A DNA stretch of 64,000 nucleotides from Pseudomonas veronii (GTDB lineage Bacteria; Pseudomonadota; Gammaproteobacteria; Pseudomonadales; Pseudomonadaceae): assembly GCF_001439695.1 (NCBI RefSeq), contig NZ_JYLL01000002.1, positions 1 to 64,000 on the forward strand, written 5' to 3'. The translations under genes were made by a program, and so were the position numbers. Below the pieces are notes generated by a model, which saw only the letters and a list, made by a program, of their open reading frames with translations, ran no database searches and was not told the DNA's origin. Below are positions 43,935 to 53,199 of the stretch, in pieces. Numbering within the stretch: the stretch's first letter is position 1; each line of letters starts with the position of its first letter.

Positions 43935-45466
43935 TACGAGTCAGCCTTGAGGAAGGCCTTGAAGCGCACCAGCTCGGTCAGGCGGTAGCCGCGATAACGC
44001 CCCATGGCCAGCATGAAGCCCACCAGGATCAGCAGGATCGCCGGGAAGGTGAACACAAAGTAGACCAGCTCCGGCACGCTCATGATCAGGTGCGCCAGGG
44101 ACGCCGCGAACAGCGTGCCGATCGCCACTTTCAGCGCATGGCTGGCGCCGCGTTCTTCCCAGGTGATCGACAGGCGTTCGATGGTCATGGTCAGAATCAC
44201 CATCGGGAACAGCGCCACCGACAGCCCGCGCTCCAGCCCCAGTTTATGGCTGAACAGGCTGATGGCCGCGATCAGCACCACCACGAAGGTCAGCACCACC
44301 GACAGCCTCGGCAGCATCTGCAACTTCAGGTGTTCCAGGTACGAGCGCAGCGACAAGCCCAGCGCGGTGATGATCGTAAACAGCACAATCCCGAAGCCCA
44401 ACTGAGTCTCGCGGAACGCCAGGGCGATCAGCACCGGGGTAAATGTGCCCAGGGTCTGCAGGCCGATCAGGTTGCGCAGGATCAGGATCACCAGCACGCC
44501 GATCGGGATCATCACCATGATCATGAAGGTCTGCTGGGTTTGCAGCGGCAGGCCGTACAGCGAGTATTCGAGGAAGTTGGCGTCGGTGTTTTCGTCGGTC
44601 AGCTTGGCCAGGCGGATCGCGTTCATTTCGCTGTTGTTCAGGCTGAAGGTGACCATGGCTTTCTTGCCGCCATCGACGGTGATCAGGTTTTCATCGCCGG
44701 TCCACCACAGCAGGCGGTCGGCGGGCAGGCCTGGTTCGCCGGTTTCCGGGTTGAAGTACAGCCAGTCATTGCCATTGAAGCTGCGCAGCCACAGTTCCGG
44801 GGTTTGCGGCTGGTCGGCGACGAGGCGGATGGTGTGGACCTTTTCCACCGGCACGTGGGCGATGGACAGCAGCAGTTCGACGATCTTGGCCTTGTGCGGT
44901 GTCGACGGGTCGCCCGCCAGCAGCAGCTTGACGTTGTCGTCGTTGAGGTTGTTGGTGCGCTTGATTGCTTCGGTAATAAAGGTTTCCACATCGGCCGAGT
45001 GCTGGCGGATCGGCGCGAGCAGGGCTTCGGCGGCGATTTTTTCCGGGCCTTCCACGGCGATGCTGTCGCGGAAGGTCGGGCCCTTGATCTTGACCTTTTC
45101 ACCGCTGTAACGCTTGGTCAGCACCAGGCGGTAATACAGGGTCTGCTTGCCCTTGGCCCGGCGCGCCGACCAGGTGACCTTGCGGTTGCCATCGATGCGG
45201 TTGACGCTGACCCCGTAGTTATTCGAGATGAAACTCTCATTGAGGCTGACAAAGTCGCGGCTCAGGGGCGGCACGAACATCTGGATCTTCACCGGGTCTT
45301 TCGGGTTGGCGACGAACTCGACCTTGGCGTCGATGTTCCACAAGTCGTCGGTGGCGTCCTCGGTGACGGGAATGCCCAGCACGAAGATCTGGTAGGCGGT
45401 GACCGAAATACCCAGCACCACCAGGAGGGTGATGAGGATTTTCAGGTGCAGGGTCAGAGAGCGCAT
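43934..45466 (-). CDS. Inactive transglutaminase fused to seven membrane helices (UUP1-like)
   Basis: Protein of 510 residues. The N-terminal hydrophobic segment MRSLTLHLKILITLLVVLGI is followed by a periplasmic domain of about 250 residues with a transglutaminase-like fold but no recognisable Cys-His-Asp triad (there are no Cys in it). A seven-helix C-terminal part begins at MIMVMIPIGVLVILILRNL and includes VALFPMVILTMTIERLSIT. The fold makes it a likely scaffold or sensor, not an enzyme. It lies 5 bases after the protease-like gene and one base before the ATP-grasp gene. Confidence 0.9.
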   Translation of the reverse strand: MRSLTLHLKILITLLVVLGISVTAYQIFVLGIPVTEDATDDLWNIDAKVEFVANPKDPVKIQMFVPPLSRDFVSLNESFISNNYGVSVNRIDGNRKVTWSARRAKGKQTLYYRLVLTKRYSGEKVKIKGPTFRDSIAVEGPEKIAAEALLAPIRQHSADVETFITEAIKRTNNLNDDNVKLLLAGDPSTPHKAKIVELLLSIAHVPVEKVHTIRLVADQPQTPELWLRSFNGNDWLYFNPETGEPGLPADRLLWWTGDENLITVDGGKKAMVTFSLNNSEMNAIRLAKLTDENTDANFLEYSLYGLPLQTQQTFMIMVMIPIGVLVILILRNLIGLQTLGTFTPVLIALAFRETQLGFGIVLFTIITALGLSLRSYLEHLKLQMLPRLSVVLTFVVVLIAAISLFSHKLGLERGLSVALFPMVILTMTIERLSITWEERGASHALKVAIGTLFAASLAHLIMSVPELVYFVFTFPAILLILVGFMLAMGRYRGYRLTELVRFKAFLKADS

Positions 45467-45471
45467 TCGGT

Positions 45472-46020
45472 TTACTCGGCGGTATGAGCGTCGGCGGCGC
45501 AGGCAGGTTTGCCCGCTGCATATTTAAGACTGGGGTCGACCAGCGCATCAAAGCGTTTCAGCGCTTCGGAGCCGATCAGCAGCGGGTATTGGAAAGCGCT
45601 GCGGTCAGTCAAGTTCACTTCGATGCTGCGTAAAGCGCTGCCCATGCAGATATCCAGGGCAATCACCGGACGGGCGGTGTAGTTCTTGTCCTCATCGGGG
45701 TCGTAGTCACCGGCGCGGCGCTTGATCTTGCTGACGCGGGCCAGTGGGCGTTCGATGGGGTGGGAATGGGCAGTGTCGATGGCCAGGTAGAAGCGTACCC
45801 AGGATTCGCCGTTGCGCTTGAAGCGTTTGATATCGCGGGCGCTCAACGAGGCGGTCTTGGCGCCGGTGTCGAGTTTGGCCGCCACTTCCAGGTCGATATC
45901 CGCCAGCTTGGCGTATTCGTTGAGGCCATACACGGTCTTCTCGGCGGCAGCGCATAGCCCCGGCATAAGTCCTGGTATGAACAGTAGGCAAAACAATCGG
46001 GGGAAGGGCTTGAGTCTCAT
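45472..46020 (-). CDS. Retropepsin-like aspartyl protease / putative ATP-dependent zinc protease family
   Basis: Secreted protein of 182 residues with a signal peptide (CLLFIPGLMPGLCAAA, cleaved near residue 26). The single catalytic motif of a retroviral-type protease is Asp51-Thr-Gly (LDTGAKTASLSA), and the C-terminal part has PLLIGSEALKRFDALVDPS. Such proteins are usually dimers. It is annotated in databases as a putative zinc protease, but the sequence supports an aspartyl protease. It is first in the operon with the 7TM and ATP-grasp genes, and they probably process or sense a modified target. Confidence 0.88.
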   Translation of the reverse strand: MRLKPFPRLFCLLFIPGLMPGLCAAAEKTVYGLNEYAKLADIDLEVAAKLDTGAKTASLSARDIKRFKRNGESWVRFYLAIDTAHSHPIERPLARVSKIKRRAGDYDPDEDKNYTARPVIALDICMGSALRSIEVNLTDRSAFQYPLLIGSEALKRFDALVDPSLKYAAGKPACAADAHTAE

Positions 46021-46207
46021 AAATCCTGAGGCGGTGCAGTGCGATGTTCAATTCAAGGCGACTGGCATTGCTGCGCAAGCTCCCTCGTGCGCCGTTTCAT
46101 CAAGAGATGTCAGGCAAAAGCGGCGTCTATTCTAACATGATGCTTTTTTGGCGCCAGCGCTGGCAGGCGGCCATGCCCTTGTTGCTTACAACGGCGGTTA
46201 TTAGACG

Positions 46208-46219
46208 ATTGTCGACAAT
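46208..46219. promoter_or_regulatory. GntR-type operator upstream of the prp cluster
   Basis: ATTGTCGACAAT is a perfect 12-bp palindrome, 74 bases before the prpR start codon. A second TGTCGACA lies at 46283. It fits the operator of an FCD/GntR regulator such as the PrpR of this cluster. Confidence 0.7.
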
Positions 46220-46282
46220 GTTGATTTATTCTTTGACTAAGTAGGGCTTATTGGCTAGTTTTTGCGGCATTGCTTTTAAAGG

Positions 46283-46292
46283 TGTCGACAAT
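46283..46292. promoter_or_regulatory. Second operator-like site touching the prpR start codon
   Basis: TGTCGACAAT, identical to ten bases of the palindrome at 46208, ends immediately before the prpR ATG at 46293. Binding here would block translation or transcription of prpR, so autoregulation is likely. Confidence 0.6.
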
Positions 46293-47015
46293 ATGCTGGA
46301 TCAATCGGAAGCTCCGGTGGTCTCCCCGGAAGAATCCCAGACAATGTCGGAGAACGTCTTTAGGCGTATACAGGCCGCTATCGTCAAAGGCGAGATCGCC
46401 CCCGGCAGCAAGATCTCCGAGCCGGAACTGGCGCGCACCTACGGCATCAGCCGCGGCCCGTTGCGTGAGGCGATTCACCGTCTCGAAGGCCAGCGCCTGC
46501 TGGTGCGCGTGCCCCATGTGGGCGCTCGCGTGGTGTCGTTGAGCCACGCGGAATTGATCGAACTCTATGAAATCCGCGAATCCCTCGAAGGCATGGCGTG
46601 CCGCCTGGCCGCCGAGCGCATGACCGATGCGGAGATCGAAGAACTGCGCCAGGTGCTGCACACCCACGAACGGGATGCGGCGTTCCAGGCGGGTGTCGGC
46701 TATTACCAGCAGGAAGGCGACTTCGACTTTCATTACCGGATCATCCAGGGCGCGGGCAACCGCACCTTGACCCAAATGCTCTGCGGCGAGCTGTACCAGT
46801 TGGTGCGTATGTACCGCATCCAGTTCTCCGCAACCCCCAATCGTCCACGCCAGGCCTTTGCCGAGCATCACCGTATTCTTGACGCGATCGCCGATCGCGA
46901 CGGTGAACTGGCCGAGTTGTTGATGCGTCGTCACATCGGCGCCTCCAAACGCAATATCGCCCGCCACTTCCCAGGCGGTGCTCCCCAGACAGCCACTCAG
47001 CGAGGTGAGTCATGA
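46293..47015 (+). CDS. prpR: GntR/FCD family regulator of the methylcitrate cluster
   Basis: Regulator of 240 residues. The winged helix ([20 protein letters not shown], then [20 protein letters not shown]) is at about 20-90, followed by an FCD ligand domain ([20 protein letters not shown]). ATG 46293 is chosen because a TTG at 46251 has no ribosome-binding site. It overlaps prpB by 4 bases (ATGA), so it is the first gene of the cluster. In pseudomonads this GntR protein, not the E. coli sigma54-type PrpR, sits at this place. 2-Methylcitrate or propionate derivatives are likely ligands. Confidence 0.9.
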   Translation: MLDQSEAPVVSPEESQTMSENVFRRIQAAIVKGEIAPGSKISEPELARTYGISRGPLREAIHRLEGQRLLVRVPHVGARVVSLSHAELIELYEIRESLEGMACRLAAERMTDAEIEELRQVLHTHERDAAFQAGVGYYQQEGDFDFHYRIIQGAGNRTLTQMLCGELYQLVRMYRIQFSATPNRPRQAFAEHHRILDAIADRDGELAELLMRRHIGASKRNIARHFPGGAPQTATQRGES

Positions 47016-47905
47016 GTTCCAATAACAACCGCACTCCAGGCCAGCGTTTCCGTGACGCGGTCGCCAGCGAACACCCATTGCAGGTGGTCGGCACGATCAA
47101 TGCCAACCACGCACTGCTGGCCAAGCGCGCCGGTTTCAAGGCGATCTACCTGTCGGGTGGCGGGGTGGCCGCGGGCTCCCTCGGCGTGCCGGACCTGGGC
47201 ATCACCGGCCTCGATGACGTGCTGACCGACGTGCGCCGCATCACCGACGTGTGCGACCTGCCGCTGCTGGTGGACGTGGACACCGGTTTCGGTTCCTCGG
47301 CGTTCAACGTGGCACGCACCGTCAAGTCGATGATCAAGTTCGGCGCCGCGGCCATCCATATCGAAGACCAGGTCGGCGCCAAGCGCTGCGGTCATCGCCC
47401 GAACAAAGAAATCGTGTCCCAGCAGGAAATGGTCGACCGCATCAAGGCCGCCGTGGATGCGCGCACCGATGACAGCTTCGTGATCATGGCGCGTACCGAT
47501 GCGCTGGCCGTCGAAGGCCTGGAATCCGCCCTGGACCGCGCCGCCGCCTGCATCGAGGCCGGCGCCGACATGGTGTTCCCGGAAGCCATCACCGAGCTGG
47601 ACATGTACAAGCTGTTCGCGTCAAAGGTAAAGGCGCCGATCCTGGCTAACATTACCGAATTCGGTGCAACCCCGTTGTACACCGTCGATCAACTGAAATC
47701 TGCCGATGTTTCCATCGTGCTGTACCCGCTCTCGGCCTTCCGCGCCATGAACAAGGCCGCCGAAAACGTCTACACCGCGATCCGTCGCGACGGCACCCAA
47801 CAGAACGTGATCGACACCATGCAAACCCGCATGGAGCTTTACGATCGCATCGACTACCACACCTTCGAGCAGAAGCTCGACGCGCTGTTCGCCGCCAAGA
47901 AGTAA
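47012..47905 (+). CDS. prpB: 2-Methylisocitrate lyase
   Basis: Enzyme of 297 residues that splits 2-methylisocitrate into pyruvate and succinate, the last step of the methylcitrate cycle. The catalytic KRCGH motif is at residues 124-128, with Asp residues for Mg in [10 protein letters not shown] and [14 protein letters not shown]. The length is the family norm. Second gene of the prp cluster, overlapping prpR. Confidence 0.96.
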   Translation: MSSNNNRTPGQRFRDAVASEHPLQVVGTINANHALLAKRAGFKAIYLSGGGVAAGSLGVPDLGITGLDDVLTDVRRITDVCDLPLLVDVDTGFGSSAFNVARTVKSMIKFGAAAIHIEDQVGAKRCGHRPNKEIVSQQEMVDRIKAAVDARTDDSFVIMARTDALAVEGLESALDRAAACIEAGADMVFPEAITELDMYKLFASKVKAPILANITEFGATPLYTVDQLKSADVSIVLYPLSAFRAMNKAAENVYTAIRRDGTQQNVIDTMQTRMELYDRIDYHTFEQKLDALFAAKK

Positions 47906-47946
47906 CGAACGCGCCTCCCGGATAACTACAAAATTGGAGAGTAACC

Positions 47947-49074
47947 ATGGCTGAAGCAAAAGTACTGAGCGGCGCTGGCCTGCGTGGCCAGGTGGCCGGG
48001 CAGACCGCACTGTCCACCGTGGGCCAGGCCGGTGCCGGCCTGACCTATCGCGGCTACGACGTGCGCGAACTGGCCGCTGATGCGCAGTTCGAAGAAGTCG
48101 CCTACCTGCTGCTGTACGGCGAATTGCCGACCAAGACCGAACTGGCTGCCTACAGCGCCAAGCTGAGCAAGCTGCGTGACCTGCCCCAGGCGCTCAAGGA
48201 AGTGCTCGAGCGCATCCCGGCCGACGCCCACCCGATGGACGTGATGCGTACCGGTTGCTCGTTCCTCGGCAATCTCGAGCCGGAGCAGGACTTCAGCGTA
48301 CAGCGCGATGTCACCGACCGTCTGCTCGCTGCCTTCCCGGCGATCATGTGCTACTGGTACCGCTTCAGCCATGACGGCAAACGCATCGACTGTGTGACCG
48401 ACGAACCTTCCATCGGTGGTCACTTCCTGCACCTGCTGCACGGCAAGGCGCCGAGCGAGTTGCACGTCAAAGTGATGAACGTGTCGCTGATCCTGTACGC
48501 CGAGCACGAATTCAACGCGTCGACCTTTACCGCGCGTGTCTGCGCGTCGACCCTGTCTGACTTGTATTCGTGCATCACCGCCGCCATCGGTTCGCTGCGC
48601 GGCCCGCTGCACGGCGGCGCCAACGAAGCGGCGATGGAAATGATCGAGCGCTTCTTGTCGGCCGAGGACGCCGTCGACGGCACCCTCGCCATGCTGGCGC
48701 GCAAGGACAAGATCATGGGCTTCGGTCACGCGATCTACAAAGACAGCGACCCGCGTAATGAAGTGATCAAGGGCTGGTCGAAACTGCTCGCCGAAGAAGT
48801 GGACGACAAAGTGTTGTTCCCGGTCTCCGAAGCCATCGACAAGGTCATGTGGGAGCAGAAGAAGTTGTTCCCCAACGCCGACTTCTACCATGCCTCGGCG
48901 TACCACTTCATGGGCATCCCGACCAAGCTGTTCACCCCGATCTTCGTGTGCTCGCGCCTCACCGGCTGGGCCGCGCATGTGTTCGAACAGCGCGCCAACA
49001 ACCGCATCATCCGTCCAAGCGCTGAGTACATCGGCGTCGAACAGCGCAAGTTCGTGCCAATCGAACGTCGCTGA
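47947..49074 (+). CDS. prpC: 2-Methylcitrate synthase
   Basis: Citrate synthase-fold enzyme of 375 residues; it condenses propionyl-CoA and oxaloacetate. Catalytic residues are represented in LHGGANEAAMEMIE (His) and MGFGHAIYKDSDPR (His, Asp nearby), and the N-terminus starts with GLRGQVAGQTALSTVGQA, a prpC-like string. It follows prpB by 41 bases and is separated from acnD by a REP hairpin. Confidence 0.95.
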   Translation: MAEAKVLSGAGLRGQVAGQTALSTVGQAGAGLTYRGYDVRELAADAQFEEVAYLLLYGELPTKTELAAYSAKLSKLRDLPQALKEVLERIPADAHPMDVMRTGCSFLGNLEPEQDFSVQRDVTDRLLAAFPAIMCYWYRFSHDGKRIDCVTDEPSIGGHFLHLLHGKAPSELHVKVMNVSLILYAEHEFNASTFTARVCASTLSDLYSCITAAIGSLRGPLHGGANEAAMEMIERFLSAEDAVDGTLAMLARKDKIMGFGHAIYKDSDPRNEVIKGWSKLLAEEVDDKVLFPVSEAIDKVMWEQKKLFPNADFYHASAYHFMGIPTKLFTPIFVCSRLTGWAAHVFEQRANNRIIRPSAEYIGVEQRKFVPIERR

Positions 49075-49110
49075 AGGCCGACGATTCCAGGATTGAAATG
49101 AGGTCAAAAG

Positions 49111-49136
49111 GTGGGAGGGGGCTTGCCCCCTCCCAC
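49111..49136. repeat. REP hairpin inside the prp operon
   Basis: GTGGGAGGGGGC and GCCCCCTCCCAC with TT in between. It lies between prpC and acnD, where it may stabilise the upstream mRNA or reduce read-through. Confidence 0.85.
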
Positions 49137-49203
49137 ATTTGAATCGCATTTCAAATCTGGATCAGTGGGTTCCTTTTGTAATCACCGTGACCGAGTCCTG
49201 ACG

Positions 49204-51798
49204 ATGAACACTGAATTTCGCAAATCGCTCCCCGGCAGCCGCCTCGATTACTTCGACGCCCGCGCGGCTGTCGATGCAATCACCCCCGGCGCCTACGCCA
49301 CCTTGCCTTACACCTCCCGCGTACTCGCGGAAAACCTGGTGCGTCGTTGCGACCCGGCCACCCTCAACGCTTCCCTGAGCCAACTGATCGAGCGCAAGCG
49401 CGACCTCGACTTCCCTTGGTTCCCGGCGCGGGTGGTGTGCCATGACATCCTCGGCCAGACCGCCCTGGTCGACCTCGCCGGCCTGCGCGATGCCATCGCC
49501 CTGCAAGGCGGCGACCCGGCCCAGGTCAACCCGGTGGTGCCGACCCAACTGATCGTCGACCACTCCCTGGCCGTCGAAGCCGGTGGTTTCGACCCGGACG
49601 CGTTCGAGAAAAACCGCGCCATCGAAGACCGCCGCAATGAAGACCGCTTCCACTTTATCGAGTGGACCAAAAAAGCCTTCAAGAACGTCGACGTGATCCC
49701 GCCGGGCAACGGCATCATGCACCAGATCAACCTGGAGAAAATGTCTCCGGTGATCCAGGTGCGCGACGGCGTGGCGTTCCCCGACACCTGCGTCGGCACC
49801 GACAGCCACACCCCGCACGTGGATGCCCTCGGCGTGATCGCCATCGGCGTCGGCGGCCTCGAAGCCGAGAGCGTGATGCTCGGCCGCGCCTCGTGGATGC
49901 GCCTGCCGGAAAGCGTCGGCGTGGAGCTGACGGGCAAGCTGCAACCCGGTATCACCGCCACCGACATGGTGCTGGCGCTGACCGAGTTCCTGCGTCAACA
50001 GAAAGTGGTGGGCGCATGGCTCGAGTTCTTCGGCGAAGGTGCATCGGCACTGACCCTGGGCGACCGCGCGACCATCTCCAACATGGCCCCGGAATACGGC
50101 GCCACCGCGGCGATGTTCTACATCGACCCGCAGACCATCGCCTACCTGAAACTCACTGGCCGTGAAGACGCACAAGTCGCCCTGGTCGAGCAGTACGCTC
50201 GCCAGACCGGCCTGTGGGCCGACGACCTCAAGGGCGCGAAATACGAACGCGGCCTGACCTTCGACCTGTCCAGCGTCGTGCGCAACATGGCCGGCCCGAG
50301 CAACCCGCACGCCCGTGTCGCCACCAGCGACCTCGCCGCCAAAGGCATCTCCGGCCAGTGGGAAGAAGTACCGGGGCAAATGCCCGACGGTGCGGTCATC
50401 ATTGCCGCGATCACCAGTTGCACCAACACCAGTAACCCGCGCAACGTGATCGCCGCCGGCCTCCTGGCGCGCAACGCCAACAAGCTGGGGCTGAGCCGCA
50501 AGCCGTGGGTCAAGTCGTCCCTGGCGCCCGGTTCGAAAACCGTGGCCATGTACCTCGAAGAAGCCGGCCTTGGGCACGAACTGGAAAAACTCGGTTTCGG
50601 CGTGGTGGCCTTCGCCTGCACCACCTGCAACGGTATGTCCGGTGCGCTCGACCCGGTGATCCAGCAAGAGATCATTGACCGCGACTTGTACGCCACCGCC
50701 GTGTTGTCGGGTAACCGCAACTTCGACGGGCGTATCCACCCGTATGCCAAGCAAGCGTTCCTGGCTTCGCCGCCGCTGGTGGTGGCCTATGCGATTGCCG
50801 GCACCATCCGTTTCGATATCGAGAAGGACGTGCTGGGCCTCGACGCCAACGGCAAGGAAGTCCGCCTGAAAGACATCTGGCCGAGCGACGAAGAAATCGA
50901 CGCGGTGGTCAAGGCGTCGGTCAAGCCGGAGCAGTTCCGCAAAGTGTATATCCCGATGTTCGCGATCCACGAAGACACCGGCCCGAAAGTCGCGCCGCTG
51001 TATGAGTGGCGCCCGCAAAGTACCTATATCCGCCGTCCGCCGTACTGGGAAGGTGCGCTGGCCGGTGCGCGGCCGCTCAAGGGCATGCGCCCGCTGGCAG
51101 TGCTGCCGGACAACATCACCACCGACCACCTGTCGCCGTCCAACGCGATCATGCTCGACAGCGCCGCCGGCGAATACCTGGCGAAAATGGGCCTGCCGGA
51201 AGTCGACTTCAACTCCTACGCGACCCACCGCGGCGACCACCTGACCGCGCAACGCGCGACCTTCGCCAACCCGAAACTGTTCAACGAAATGGTCGTCGAG
51301 AACGGCAAGGTCAAGCAGGGTTCCCTGGCGCGCATCGAGCCGGAAGGCAAGGTCACACGCATGTGGGAAGCCATCGAAACCTACATGGAGCGCAAGCAGC
51401 CGCTGATCATCATCGCCGGCGCCGACTACGGTCAGGGTTCGTCCCGCGACTGGGCGGCCAAGGGCGTGCGCCTGGCGGGTGTGGAAGCGATTGCCGCCGA
51501 AGGTTTCGAACGCATTCACCGCACCAACCTGGTGGGCATGGGCGTGTTGCCGCTGGAGTTCCTGCCGGGCACCGACCGTCACACGTTGAAGATCGACGGC
51601 AGCGAAACCTATGACGTGGTCGGCGAACGCACCCCGCGCGCGCAGTTGACCCTGGTGATCAACCGCAAGAATGGCGAACGTGTCGAAGTGCCGGTGACCT
51701 GCCGCCTGGACACCGCTGAAGAAGTGTCGATCTACGAGGCGGGCGGCGTGTTGCAACGTTTTGCCCAGGACTTCCTGGAATCGGCGGCGACCGCCTGA
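49204..51798 (+). CDS. acnD: Fe/S-dependent 2-methylisocitrate dehydratase AcnD
   Basis: Aconitase-family enzyme of 864 residues that dehydrates 2-methylcitrate to 2-methyl-cis-aconitate. The [4Fe-4S] ligands are Cys406 (TSCTNTSNP), Cys472 and Cys475 (ACTTCNG). The C-terminal swivel domain includes ADYGQGSSRDWAAKG. ATG 49204 is preferred over an upstream in-frame codon at 49111 that lies inside the REP hairpin. AcnD needs the PrpF protein, encoded 11 bases downstream, for its function. Confidence 0.95.
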   Translation: MNTEFRKSLPGSRLDYFDARAAVDAITPGAYATLPYTSRVLAENLVRRCDPATLNASLSQLIERKRDLDFPWFPARVVCHDILGQTALVDLAGLRDAIALQGGDPAQVNPVVPTQLIVDHSLAVEAGGFDPDAFEKNRAIEDRRNEDRFHFIEWTKKAFKNVDVIPPGNGIMHQINLEKMSPVIQVRDGVAFPDTCVGTDSHTPHVDALGVIAIGVGGLEAESVMLGRASWMRLPESVGVELTGKLQPGITATDMVLALTEFLRQQKVVGAWLEFFGEGASALTLGDRATISNMAPEYGATAAMFYIDPQTIAYLKLTGREDAQVALVEQYARQTGLWADDLKGAKYERGLTFDLSSVVRNMAGPSNPHARVATSDLAAKGISGQWEEVPGQMPDGAVIIAAITSCTNTSNPRNVIAAGLLARNANKLGLSRKPWVKSSLAPGSKTVAMYLEEAGLGHELEKLGFGVVAFACTTCNGMSGALDPVIQQEIIDRDLYATAVLSGNRNFDGRIHPYAKQAFLASPPLVVAYAIAGTIRFDIEKDVLGLDANGKEVRLKDIWPSDEEIDAVVKASVKPEQFRKVYIPMFAIHEDTGPKVAPLYEWRPQSTYIRRPPYWEGALAGARPLKGMRPLAVLPDNITTDHLSPSNAIMLDSAAGEYLAKMGLPEVDFNSYATHRGDHLTAQRATFANPKLFNEMVVENGKVKQGSLARIEPEGKVTRMWEAIETYMERKQPLIIIAGADYGQGSSRDWAAKGVRLAGVEAIAAEGFERIHRTNLVGMGVLPLEFLPGTDRHTLKIDGSETYDVVGERTPRAQLTLVINRKNGERVEVPVTCRLDTAEEVSIYEAGGVLQRFAQDFLESAATA

Positions 51799-51809
51799 AG
51801 AGGATAACC

Positions 51810-53000
51810 ATGTCACACGTACCGCAAATCAAGATCCCCGCCACCTACATGCGTGGCGGCACCAGCAAGGGTGTGTTTTTCAGCGTCCAGGACCTGCCCG
51901 AGTCGGCGCAGGTCCCGGGTGCCGCACGCGATGCCCTGCTGTTGCGGGTGATCGGCAGCCCCGATCCCTATGACAAACAGATCGACGGCATGGGCGGCGC
52001 CACGTCGAGCACCAGCAAAACCGTGATCCTGGCCAAGAGCAGCCGCGCCGAGCATGACGTGGACTACCTGTTCGGCCAGGTCGCCATCGACAAACCGTTC
52101 GTCGACTGGAGCGGCAACTGCGGCAACCTGTCGGCGGCGGTGGGTTCCTTCGCCATCAGCGCGGGCCTGGTCGACCCGGCCCGCGTGCCGCGCAACGGCG
52201 TGGCCGTGGTGCGGATCTGGCAGGCCAATATCGGCAAGACCATCATCGCCCACGTACCGATCACCGACGGCGCGGTGCAGGAAACCGGCGACTTCGAACT
52301 GGACGGCGTGACCTTCCCGGCCGCCGAAGTGCAGTTGGAGTTCCTGGACCCGGCCGCTGAAGAAGAGGGCGGCGGTGGTTCGATGTTCCCCACCGGCAAC
52401 CTGATCGATGACCTGGAGGTGCCGGGCGTCGGCACCTTCAAGGCCACGCTGATCAACGCGGGTATCCCGACGATCTTCATCAACGCGCAAGACCTGGGCT
52501 ATACCGGTACCGAGCTGCAAGGCGCGATCAACGGCGACCCGAAAGCCCTGGCGATGTTCGAGACGGTGCGGGCCTATGGCGCGTTGCGCATGGGCCTGAT
52601 CAAGCATCTGGACGAAGCCGCCCAGCGTCAGCACACGCCAAAGGTGGCCTTCGTGGCACCGCCTGCGGACTACGTGGCTTCCAGCGGCAAGGCGATCAAG
52701 GCCGGCGATATCGACCTGCTGGTGCGTGCCTTGTCCATGGGCAAGTTGCACCACGCGATGATGGGCACCGCAGCGGTGGCGATCGGCACGGCGGCGGCGA
52801 TTTCCGGGACCTTGGTCAACCTCGCGGCGGGCGGCGTGGAACGCAACGCGGTGCGCTTCGGGCATCCGTCCGGCACCTTGCGGGTCGGCGCTGAAGCCAC
52901 CCAGGTCAACGGCGAATGGGTGGTGAAGAAGGCCATCATGAGCCGTAGCGCGCGGGTGTTGATGGAAGGCTTTGTACGCGTCCCAGGCGACGCGTTCTAA
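51810..53000 (+). CDS. prpF: 2-Methylaconitate isomerase PrpF
   Basis: DapF-like isomerase-fold protein of 396 residues that isomerises 2-methyl-trans-aconitate to the cis form and works with AcnD. Recognised by MRGGTSKGVFFSVQDLPES, then MGGATSSTSKTVIL and NCGNLSAAVGSFAI. The start has GAGGATAA upstream. Adjacent to acnD. Confidence 0.95.
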   Translation: MSHVPQIKIPATYMRGGTSKGVFFSVQDLPESAQVPGAARDALLLRVIGSPDPYDKQIDGMGGATSSTSKTVILAKSSRAEHDVDYLFGQVAIDKPFVDWSGNCGNLSAAVGSFAISAGLVDPARVPRNGVAVVRIWQANIGKTIIAHVPITDGAVQETGDFELDGVTFPAAEVQLEFLDPAAEEEGGGGSMFPTGNLIDDLEVPGVGTFKATLINAGIPTIFINAQDLGYTGTELQGAINGDPKALAMFETVRAYGALRMGLIKHLDEAAQRQHTPKVAFVAPPADYVASSGKAIKAGDIDLLVRALSMGKLHHAMMGTAAVAIGTAAAISGTLVNLAAGGVERNAVRFGHPSGTLRVGAEATQVNGEWVVKKAIMSRSARVLMEGFVRVPGDAF

Positions 53001-53017
53001 GGCTCGATACACATCCA

Positions 53018-53108
53018 ATGTGGGAGGGGGCTTGCCCCCGATAGCGGTGTACCAGTCGACACATTCATTGACTGACCCACCGTCATCGGGGGCAAGCCCC
53101 CTCCCACA
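53018..53108. repeat. REP doublet between prpF and prpD
   Basis: ATGTGGGAGGGGGCTTGCCC and GGGCAAGCCCCCTCCCACA, with inner CGATAGCGGT and ACCGTCATCG, enclose a variable centre. Structure and position match the REPINs at 870 and 3991. It separates prpF and prpD, which are 199 bases apart. Confidence 0.9.
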
Positions 53109-53199
53109 AGGGATCTCTATTCCAAGGCAGGCATCGAAGATCGGCTTTCAGTAACCGTGAGCCCGAGGACTGACCCCCCACCCACTTTGGAGAACAGCC

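Noticed and set aside
45472..46020. The protease gene as an ATP-dependent zinc protease, as the database name suggests
   Set aside because: The sequence shows the DTG motif of retroviral-type aspartyl proteases and no HExxH or ATPase motif. The name is historical and is not used as a mechanism here.
49162..51816. A very long open frame on the minus strand opposite acnD, and similar long frames opposite ETF-QO, FadB and prpD
   Set aside because: They are shadows produced by high GC and codon bias. They lack family motifs, the plus-strand genes are complete, and their composition is unlike real proteins.
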